Both the position numbers and the translations under genes were made by a program. The notes under the pieces are model-generated. The model did not search any database and was not told where the DNA came from. It saw nothing but the letters and a program-made list of their open reading frames with translations. A DNA stretch of 32,641 bases, taken from positions 1-32,641 of the forward strand of contig JACPQF010000064.1 in assembly GCA_016190625.1 (NCBI GenBank), written 5' to 3'. Positions 9,044 through 15,984 of the stretch are shown one piece after another. The DNA comes from Chloroflexota bacterium (GTDB taxonomy: Bacteria; Chloroflexota; Dehalococcoidia; JACPQF01). Within the stretch, counting starts at the first letter, position 1; each line of letters begins with the position of its first letter.

Positions 9044-10401
9044 ACTCTCGGTCCCCTTTCCAGAGCGAAGATGTCAGGAGACAGAAAGATGCCAGCCTGC
9101 TCGAGTTTCTCCGTGAACTTCGGCCGGATGCCCGTGGGTCTCATGCGGCCAAGCACCTTCCCGTCCTTGTCCACGCCCAGTTGTTGGAAGACGAAGACGT
9201 CCTGGAGGGTGATGATCTGGCCCTCCATTCCCACCACTTCGGTTACGTGGGTAATCCGGCGGCTGCCATCACGCATACGGCTTATCTGGACGATCAGGTT
9301 GATGGCCGAAGCCACCTGCTCACGGATGGCCCGGACCGGCAGGTCGAAGCCAGCCATTAGGACCATGTTCTCTATGCGAGCAAGAGCATCGCGGGGAGAG
9401 TTGGCGTGGACGGTGGTGAGCGAGCCGTCGTGGCCGGTGTTCATAGCTTGCAGCATATCGAAGGCCTCGCCACTTCGTACCTCACCGACGATTATCCGGT
9501 CGGGCCGCATGCGGAGGGCGTTGCGCACGAGGTCGCGCTGAACTATCTGTCCCTTACCTTCGATGTTGGACGGCCTCGTCTCCAGCCGCACGACGTGTCT
9601 CTGCCTGAGCTGGAGCTCCGCCGGGTCCTCCACGGTCACGATGCGTTCGGCGACGGGGATGAAGGAGGACAGGACGTTCAGCAGCGTGGTCTTGCCGGTG
9701 CCGGTGCCGCCGGAAATCACCACGTTCAGTCTCGCCTCGACGCAGGCCGCCAGGAACCTCGCCATATCGTGGGTGAACGTGCCGAAGTTCACCAGGTCGT
9801 CCACGGTAAAGGGATCCTTGGCGAACTTGCGGATGGTGATCGTAGGGCTGTCGAGAGCCAGAGGAGGGATTATGGCGTTCACGCGCGAGCCGTCCTGAAG
9901 ACGGGCGTCCACCATCGGGCAGTTGTCGTCTATGCGCCTTCCCAACGGCGAAACGATCTTCTCGATTACCCGCATTATGTGAGACTCATCCCGAAATACG
10001 CGGTCGCTTTGGTGGATGACGCCAGCTCGCTCGAAGAAGACCTGCTGGGGACCGTTGACCATGATCTCGCTGATGCTGGCGTCCTCGAGGAGGGGCTCTA
10101 GCGGGCCAAGACCGAGCACTTCGTCGGCGATCTCCGTTACCAGCCGGACCCGTTCGTGTCTGGCCAGCGGCACCTCTTCGGCAACCAGCAGGGAGCGCGC
10201 CGCTTCTTCGACCTCACCTCTCAGCGCCTTAGGGTTCTTGCCGTTGAGACGGGCCGGATCGATCTCCTTTATTAGGCGCTCGTGTATCCGAAACTTGAGG
10301 TCGAGAAACTGGTCGGCCGGGCCATTCGAATCTGACTGTTGAGCCTCTGTCTTGGGAACCGTCCGGTTGGTTTGGGAACGCTCCAATAGCAGGGACATCA
10401 T
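9040..10401 (-). CDS. tadA: Tad/CpaF secretion ATPase
   Basis: Walker [13 protein letters not shown], Asp box and Walker B region [40 protein letters not shown]. Confidence 0.95.
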   Translation of the reverse strand: MMSLLLERSQTNRTVPKTEAQQSDSNGPADQFLDLKFRIHERLIKEIDPARLNGKNPKALRGEVEEAARSLLVAEEVPLARHERVRLVTEIADEVLGLGPLEPLLEDASISEIMVNGPQQVFFERAGVIHQSDRVFRDESHIMRVIEKIVSPLGRRIDDNCPMVDARLQDGSRVNAIIPPLALDSPTITIRKFAKDPFTVDDLVNFGTFTHDMARFLAACVEARLNVVISGGTGTGKTTLLNVLSSFIPVAERIVTVEDPAELQLRQRHVVRLETRPSNIEGKGQIVQRDLVRNALRMRPDRIIVGEVRSGEAFDMLQAMNTGHDGSLTTVHANSPRDALARIENMVLMAGFDLPVRAIREQVASAINLIVQISRMRDGSRRITHVTEVVGMEGQIITLQDVFVFQQLGVDKDGKVLGRMRPTGIRPKFTEKLEQAGIFLSPDIFALERGPRV

Positions 10402-10409
10402 TCACCTCC

Positions 10410-11597
10410 CTATGATTTCTCTCTCAAACGGCCCATGAAGCCTTTTGCCGGGGGCTTCACGCCGCTGAGGACGCAGCACAGATTCACGACGTTTTGCGAG
10501 ACCTTGGCGGCAGGCTGGCTTTGTACAAAGGGCTTGCCGTGCTTGATCGCCGCGGCTACCGCCGAGTCGTTGGGGATCTTCCAGAAGATCGGATAGTCGA
10601 TGGCCGCTTCAACATCGCGGGCTGACAGGCCGTTGGCGGCACTCGTATGGTTTACGATCAGTTTTACCTTGCCCTCGGGGTAGTGCCAGGCTTTCATCAT
10701 GCCGAGGCAGAGCTTGGTGCTCTTAATGCAGGGAATGTCGAGCGTGGTTATCATCAGCACCAGGCTGGACAGGTCGAGGGCGGTGAGGACGGCGTCCTGA
10801 AACGAGCGGGGCGTGTCGATGACGATGTAGTCGTGACTCTTGGCGAGGACCTCGACGATCTTGCGGATATGGGCGGCGCCGATTCCTTCCCCCTCCTCCG
10901 GACGGAGGGGCGCGGCGAGAACGCTCACGCCCGAGGCGTGAGGGGTGAGAAGACTTCTCAGCATCTCCCCATCCAGCTTATCCATCGCCGGCACCACCTC
11001 GGCGATCGTCCTCTCAGGTATGAGGTTGAGCATGACGGCCACATCGCCCAATTGGACGTCGACGTCGATGAGAGCAACCCGCTGCTTGGTTTGGAGGGCA
11101 AGGGCCGTGGCTAGATTGGTAGCGAGGGTGGTCTTTCCTACGCCCCCCTTGGCGCCGAAGACGGTGATTATCTCGCCCTGGTGATGGTTCGACGAGCCTT
11201 CCTCAGTTTGGAATCGCCGCTTGCGCTTGGCCTCCATGACACTGACGATGGCGTTATGGAGGTCATCCACGGAAACCGGCTTGACGAGATAATCACGCGC
11301 TCCAGCCAGCATGGCCCGTCGCAAATGCTCGCGATCCCCTAACGACGACACCGCCACTACCGGGCAGTCCGGAGCGGCGAGGTTCATCCCCTCGAGCGTG
11401 CGCAAGGGACGGGCGAGAGGCTCCTCCATGGTGAGAAGGACTACGTCAGGCTTGAACTCCTTGACATAGGCGACGGCCTCCGGGCCAAGAGATGCCTCGC
11501 TTAGCACGACAAAATCCCCGAGAAGCAGTTGCTTATTCAGGGAAATGCGATCCTCCGCCGTGTCTGCTGCCAGAAGAACTTTGATAGATTCGGCCAT
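10410..11597 (-). CDS. cpaE: CpaE/TadZ-like protein: degenerate receiver domain plus MinD/ParA ATPase
   Basis: N-terminal receiver-like domain; FGAKGGVGKTTLATNLATALA deviant Walker A; RBS AGGGGG upstream. Confidence 0.9.
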   Translation of the reverse strand: MAESIKVLLAADTAEDRISLNKQLLLGDFVVLSEASLGPEAVAYVKEFKPDVVLLTMEEPLARPLRTLEGMNLAAPDCPVVAVSSLGDREHLRRAMLAGARDYLVKPVSVDDLHNAIVSVMEAKRKRRFQTEEGSSNHHQGEIITVFGAKGGVGKTTLATNLATALALQTKQRVALIDVDVQLGDVAVMLNLIPERTIAEVVPAMDKLDGEMLRSLLTPHASGVSVLAAPLRPEEGEGIGAAHIRKIVEVLAKSHDYIVIDTPRSFQDAVLTALDLSSLVLMITTLDIPCIKSTKLCLGMMKAWHYPEGKVKLIVNHTSAANGLSARDVEAAIDYPIFWKIPNDSAVAAAIKHGKPFVQSQPAAKVSQNVVNLCCVLSGVKPPAKGFMGRLREKS

Positions 11598-11622
11598 TGG
11601 CCACCACCCCCTTCACATTGCC

Positions 11623-11655
11623 AGACCGACTCGGTCTCCAAGACCGAGTCGGTCT
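11623..11655. promoter_or_regulatory. 15-bp perfect inverted repeat in which each arm is itself palindromic (operator or RNA hairpin)
   Basis: AGACCGACTCGGTCT-CCA-AGACCGAGTCGGTCT in the cpaB-cpaE intergenic gap. Confidence 0.75.
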
Positions 11656-11681
11656 CATGGCATACACTACCCAATCGGTCC

Positions 11682-12470
11682 TCATCCCGACAGGCCGCGG
11701 ATCGAGGTCAGGGCGGCCTCGGGCGCATCCATCCTGCTTCGGTCGCCGTAGGCACGCAGGGCCAGCCGGATCTTGCCCTTTTCCTCGGCCAGAATGAGCC
11801 GCTGTGCCTCGTCGGGAGCTACCGCCAGGGTTACCGATTTGGCAGCCGGCTGCGCCTTAGGATCCGCTCTTGGCTGCTCATTCGACTGGCCGAGAAAGCC
11901 GTTCTGCTGGTTCAGCTTGGTTACCAGGCTCACCGGTTCTTCGCCGAGGATCATTTGGGCCACGGCCAGCACCTCGACATCCTGAAGAACTACGGTGGCC
12001 ATATCCTTGCCCGCTTTTTGGCTGTCGAAAACGGCGACAACGTCAACCCTGTCGCCCGGAACGATGAGGCCGCCCGAGCCGATAACCTCACTTATCCCCA
12101 CCGAAACGGCCCGCTTATTGGGGGGAATGACGAAGGCGAGACCGGACTCCTCCCTCTCGGCGAAGACCTTAGAATCTAGCACCTGCTCCCCGCCAGTAAT
12201 GGCGAGCCGGGTCACCTTGCCCTCGACCTTGTCGATGGCCGTGAACGCCCGCGGATGCCGGGCGTCCACCGGCATCATCTGAAGCCTCAGCATTTCCTTC
12301 GTCAAAAGGGTCCGCGGCGGCAGGTCGGCGGCGGCGACAACTACCGATGCCATCTCCACCGGCAGCGTCGCCTTGGTCGCGTTTTTGAGATACACCCAGA
12401 CCATTAAAGAGGCCGTTAGTCCAAAGCCGAGGGCCAGAACCAAAGCGAACTTACCGCTCATCTGTCGCAT
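11682..12470 (-). CDS. cpaB: Flp pilus assembly protein CpaB/RcpC (SAF domain)
   Basis: N-terminal TM, then VVVAAADLPPRTLLTKEMLRLQMMP and ISEVIGSGGLIVPGDRVDVVAVF. Confidence 0.9.
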   Translation of the reverse strand: MRQMSGKFALVLALGFGLTASLMVWVYLKNATKATLPVEMASVVVAAADLPPRTLLTKEMLRLQMMPVDARHPRAFTAIDKVEGKVTRLAITGGEQVLDSKVFAEREESGLAFVIPPNKRAVSVGISEVIGSGGLIVPGDRVDVVAVFDSQKAGKDMATVVLQDVEVLAVAQMILGEEPVSLVTKLNQQNGFLGQSNEQPRADPKAQPAAKSVTLAVAPDEAQRLILAEEKGKIRLALRAYGDRSRMDAPEAALTSIRGLSG

Positions 12471-12486
12471 GCCTTACATCCTCCTT

Positions 12487-13455
12487 CTATTCCCACAGCC
12501 TGGCGCCAATTAGGCCATCCAGGGGCTGGCCGATGTTGGCGCTCCGGCCCACCCCGTAGGCCCACCGTTGAAAGTGACCCTGTACCTCCACCAAACCCAC
12601 CGGACCGTCCGTCGCACCCTCGAGGTAGAAGACGGCGAAATCCACTATCTCCACGGTCGACTTTCCCACCACCTCCGACCAGGTCTGCGCTTTGAGGATA
12701 GGCACAATGCCTATCCGGGGATTGCGAAGATCGGTGACCGGGACCGTGGCGGGAAGCCCAAGCAAGTAATTGATGCCTTGCATGGTGGGGCCAGCTACGT
12801 TGCCGGTCTCCGTCTCCACCACCCAGGTATTGGGGGGAATGGGACCTGTGGGCGGCTGGTTGTATCCGTACTTGATGTAATCACGGTAGGCGTCACCGCC
12901 AGAGCTGGAGGGAAAGTCGAGGGCCATGAAGTTGCCGATCTGGCTATTACGCGAGCCAAGCTTGAGTGTCAGCGAGCCTGGCTGAATGCTCTCTTGGGTC
13001 ACACCCCAAGGCCAGATGTCTGTGGGCAAGATCTTGGTGAGCAGCGCGGTGGCCTGAGCGTCGACGTACTGGGCGTTGATGCCGAGTACGGGTGCGAAAA
13101 AGAGGTTGACGCTCCTCCGTGCTTTGACCCGCACCGCATCATTGGTGTTGTAGACGGACAATATGCTGTTCTGAGTTACCTCAGCGCGTGAGACGCCGTT
13201 TTTCTCAGCGTAGACGTATGCCATCTCCTGGGTTTGGGATACGTCGAAGGGAATCTGCTGGGCCGCGGCCAGAGCGGCGCCGTCCATGGCGTTTTGCAGC
13301 TCTCGCCGCGTCTCGAACAGGACGCCGGCGTCGACTACCAGGGCGGCGAAGCCGAGAAGCACGACCAGAATAAACGCCACAATGACGGCCACTACGCCCT
13401 TTTCTTCTCCAGCTATCTTCCTGAACATCGTCCTTGCCTTTCGGTCATTCGTCAT
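12487..13455 (-). CDS. TadG-like pilus assembly protein (possible start at ATG 13428)
   Basis: EEKGVVAVIVAFILVVLLGFAALVVDAGVLFETRRELQNAMDGAALAAAQQIP, the typical TadG N-terminus. Confidence 0.8.
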   Translation of the reverse strand: MTNDRKARTMFRKIAGEEKGVVAVIVAFILVVLLGFAALVVDAGVLFETRRELQNAMDGAALAAAQQIPFDVSQTQEMAYVYAEKNGVSRAEVTQNSILSVYNTNDAVRVKARRSVNLFFAPVLGINAQYVDAQATALLTKILPTDIWPWGVTQESIQPGSLTLKLGSRNSQIGNFMALDFPSSSGGDAYRDYIKYGYNQPPTGPIPPNTWVVETETGNVAGPTMQGINYLLGLPATVPVTDLRNPRIGIVPILKAQTWSEVVGKSTVEIVDFAVFYLEGATDGPVGLVEVQGHFQRWAYGVGRSANIGQPLDGLIGARLWE

Positions 13456-13931
13456 TCCAAACGCATCGCCGAGACCGCCTTAAGAGGAAACGGGTTTGGC
13501 AGCAAACCCTGTACGAGCGGCGTCACGATGTCGACGTTGTAATTGACCGTCACCGCAAGCAGTTGACCGCCCGAGTTCAATTGCACGTTCACGGCGAAGC
13601 GGGTCGGGTCGGTGCTCATCGTCGTTCCAATCCGGTTAGCCACGTAGTTTTGGACATCCTGAACCAGGGTCGGCTGGCGGGCCGGATCGCCATACCCCAC
13701 CACACCGTAGCGAGCTCCCTCCCGTGCCTCGTCGGTAATCACCAGCCAGGTCGAGAATATCCTTCCTCCCTCCACCAGTATCATGATCAAGAGGAAGAAC
13801 ATGGGGGCGAGAATGGCAAACTCGGTCACCGTTACCCCCTTCTGCTGACGCAAGCAGGGAAAGCGGTTGCGAGAGAACAGCCTCGATGTTAACCTCTTCC
13901 GATCTGCAACTTGCCTCACGTCATCCCTCAC
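13452..13931 (-). CDS. TadE-like pseudopilin
   Basis: QQKGVTVTEFAILAPMFFLLIMILVEGGRIFSTWLVITDEAREGARYGVVG. GTG start overlaps the stop of the preceding tadE. Confidence 0.85.
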   Translation of the reverse strand: MRDDVRQVADRKRLTSRLFSRNRFPCLRQQKGVTVTEFAILAPMFFLLIMILVEGGRIFSTWLVITDEAREGARYGVVGYGDPARQPTLVQDVQNYVANRIGTTMSTDPTRFAVNVQLNSGGQLLAVTVNYNVDIVTPLVQGLLPNPFPLKAVSAMRLE

Positions 13932-14350
13932 TGTAGGCGCATGGTTACTACGCCCTGAATCAGCACCGGGTCGACCAATCCAAGGTTACCCACCCAGGTG
14001 GAATAGGTGTGGACCCACAGAGGCACGATCACTTGGACGGGTCCGCCGGGTGTGCCTTGGGCGCCAACCACGGTAATGTCGGTCGACTTTGGCAAGATGA
14101 CGTCTCCCCTTCCAACCGTGCCGCTCGAAAGATAGGCGCTAACCTTATTCTGCACCGTGCTAGCCGACTCGCCGTAGGCCGCATAGCGTGCCCCCTCCCG
14201 GGCGGCGTTGGTGGCGATGACCCAAGCATCCAACAACCGTCCAACCTCGACCACGGCGAGGAAGATCAGTACCAGCACCGGCAGGAGTAGCGCTGCCTCG
14301 ACTGCGGCAAATCCGCGTTGCTTGTCATGGGAGAGGGACTTCGTTTTCAT
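13928..14350 (-). CDS. TadE-like pseudopilin
   Basis: KQRGFAAVEAALLLPVLVLIFLAVVEVGRLLDAWVIATNAAREGARYAAYGE. ATG at 14348-14350 (MKTKSLSHDK) is preferred over the ORF-track start. Confidence 0.85.
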   Translation of the reverse strand: MKTKSLSHDKQRGFAAVEAALLLPVLVLIFLAVVEVGRLLDAWVIATNAAREGARYAAYGESASTVQNKVSAYLSSGTVGRGDVILPKSTDITVVGAQGTPGGPVQVIVPLWVHTYSTWVGNLGLVDPVLIQGVVTMRLQ

Positions 14351-14381
14351 GACTCTGTTCCTGTGAGCTAACAGCCTACCA

Positions 14382-14894
14382 CTACTGGCTGATAGCTGAT
14401 ACCTGATAGCTGATAGCAACTAAGCACCCAAATGCCAACGCCGGTGCGAACGGCAGCTTGCCCTTGAGCGCCGTTCCCGGTCGAACCGGCAGGTGGAGCG
14501 TGAAGAACAAGTAACGCGCGGTGGAAGCCGCCTGTCGCCTATAGACAAGGTCGGCGACGGCGATTACCCCGGCAGCAAGGGAAGCGAACAGGAGAGCAGC
14601 AAAGACGAAGTCAGGACCCATAAGGGCGCCTATAGCCAGCGACATTTTGACGTCCCCGGCGCCAATCCAGTTCAACACAAATGGACCAAGCATGATCGCC
14701 AGCGCCAGTCCTGCCCCAACCAGGCCGACCACAATGCTTGACTGACCTCCTGCCACAATGCGAAGGGCGAGGCCACCAACGAGCATCGGCAGAGTAACCC
14801 TATTGGGAATGCGCCTCTGCCGAAGGTCTGTCACAGTTGCGTATGCCAGTAGAATCACCAGCAAAACAATGGTGGCCGCCGCCATGTTGTCCAT
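14382..14894 (-). CDS. A24 prepilin peptidase (TadV/CpaA)
   Basis: ATVTDLRQRRIPN and GAGDVKM carry the two aspartates of A24 peptidases; ~170 aa with multiple TM. Confidence 0.9.
   Translation of the reverse strand: MDNMAAATIVLLVILLAYATVTDLRQRRIPNRVTLPMLVGGLALRIVAGGQSSIVVGLVGAGLALAIMLGPFVLNWIGAGDVKMSLAIGALMGPDFVFAALLFASLAAGVIAVADLVYRRQAASTARYLFFTLHLPVRPGTALKGKLPFAPALAFGCLVAISYQVSAISQ
14388..14417. repeat. GCTGATAGCTGATACCTGATAGCTGATAGC short tandem repeat
   Basis: Four near-copies of (A/G)CTGATA at the 3' end of the prepilin peptidase gene. AGCTGATAGCT also occurs just before 5100. Confidence 0.75.
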
Positions 14895-14940
14895 CCTTTC
14901 AGATAGGTGAAGGCTGACTGGACTTCCTCACGCCAGAAAA

Positions 14941-15017
14941 CCCCCTCGGCAGGCCGGCATTGGTAGGGGGCGAATCCTTCCGCCGAAGGATTCATTCCTG
15001 CCACCGTTGTCGAGGGG
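14941..15017. repeat. Structured element A downstream of pilin 1
   Basis: Outer arms CCCCCTCGGCA / TGTCGAGGGG; inner hairpin GAATCCTTC-CGCC-GAAGGATTC (14972-14993). Confidence 0.75.
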
Positions 15018-15037
15018 ATTAAGAAAGAGCAGAGGAC

Positions 15038-15217
15038 TTAGACGGTCCCCGTGCTAGTCCCGATAAGGCCGCCAATAGCGGTGAACATGGCGCCGATGTT
15101 TGTGCCGAGAAGGGTTGCTCCACCAATAATAGCGATGGCAATAAGTGCTGCGAGCAGGGCATACTCCGTGGCGTCCGCTCCCTCTTCCTCGAGGACCAAT
15201 CGTCTTATCATTTCCAT
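15038..15217 (-). CDS. Flp-type major pilin 1
   Basis: MEMIRRLVLEEEGADATEYALLAALIAIAIIGGATLLGTNIGAMFTAIGG: Flp prepilin with G|A processing site and Glu-Tyr. Internal ATG at 15215-15217 is preferred. Confidence 0.9.
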   Translation of the reverse strand: MEMIRRLVLEEEGADATEYALLAALIAIAIIGGATLLGTNIGAMFTAIGGLIGTSTGTV

Positions 15218-15296
15218 TTGTAGCGACTCCTCCAACCTTTTTTGTTTGGGTTTACCGTCGGGCTTTGGTCTTAGCACCTGATCGATGGCTGGACGG

Positions 15297-15373
15297 CCCC
15301 CTCGACAGACCAAGGCAAAAAGACGCATCCTTCCCTCGAAGGATGCGCTCCTGCCCGCCCGTTGCCGAGGGGG
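15297..15373. repeat. Structured element B downstream of pilin 2, homologous to element A
   Basis: Outer arms CCCCCTCGACA / TGCCGAGGGGG; inner hairpin CGCATCCTTC-CCTC-GAAGGATGCG (15324-15347). Confidence 0.75.
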
Positions 15374-15413
15374 CTTGGAAGGGGCGAATCAAGCCAGAGG
15401 GCAGATGCACCGC

Positions 15414-15596
15414 CTAGACGGTCGCCGACTTGGTGCCGATGAGACCACCGATTGCGGTGAACATGGAGCCGATGTTTGTGCCCAGAAGGGTTGCACCACC
15501 GATGATAGCAATAGCGATAAGTGCCGCGAGAAGGGCGTACTCAGTGGCGTCCGCTCCCTCTTCCTCGATGACCAGCCTTTTTACCAGTTCCAACAT
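15414..15596 (-). CDS. Flp-type major pilin 2
   Basis: MLELVKRLVIEEEGADATEYALLAALIAIAIIGGATLLGTNIGSMFTAIGG. Confidence 0.92.
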   Translation of the reverse strand: MLELVKRLVIEEEGADATEYALLAALIAIAIIGGATLLGTNIGSMFTAIGGLIGTKSATV

Positions 15597-15704
15597 TGTC
15601 TTCTCCTTCCACCTGTTTTTTTGGTTTTGCCCTTGTGTTCCTGGACTTCTCTTGCCGGCGTCCCCTGGGAGAAAGCCGGGGGTCCACGCCTGTGGGCGAT
15701 TCAG

Positions 15705-15720
15705 CGTTCACCCGTGAACG
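15705..15720. terminator. Hairpin immediately downstream of pilin 3
   Basis: CGTTCAC-CC-GTGAACG, 4 bp past the pilin 3 stop codon. No clear U-tract, so terminator function is tentative. Confidence 0.4.
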
Positions 15721-15723
15721 GGA

Positions 15724-15903
15724 TCACACCGCGCTGGCTTGGGTGCCGAGGTAACCGCCCAGGGCCGTGAAAAAGCCCCCGATATTCTGCCCTACCAGAG
15801 CGGCACCCCCAATAATCGCTATGGCGATCAGCGCCGCTAACAGCGCGTATTCCGTAGCGTCAGCCCCCTCTTCCTCTCTGAGCAGCTTACCGATCAGCAC
15901 CAT
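15724..15903 (-). CDS. Flp-type major pilin 3
   Basis: MVLIGKLLREEEGADATEYALLAALIAIAIIGGAALVGQNIGGFFTALGG. AGGGGG RBS precedes the ATG at 15901-15903. Confidence 0.9.
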   Translation of the reverse strand: MVLIGKLLREEEGADATEYALLAALIAIAIIGGAALVGQNIGGFFTALGGYLGTQASAV

Positions 15904-15984
15904 TTTCGTCACCCCCTTTCCGCTGTGGTCACCTATCCCTGCGTTTCACCCTATTAGAGGCCGATACTGGGAGGAAAATACGCT

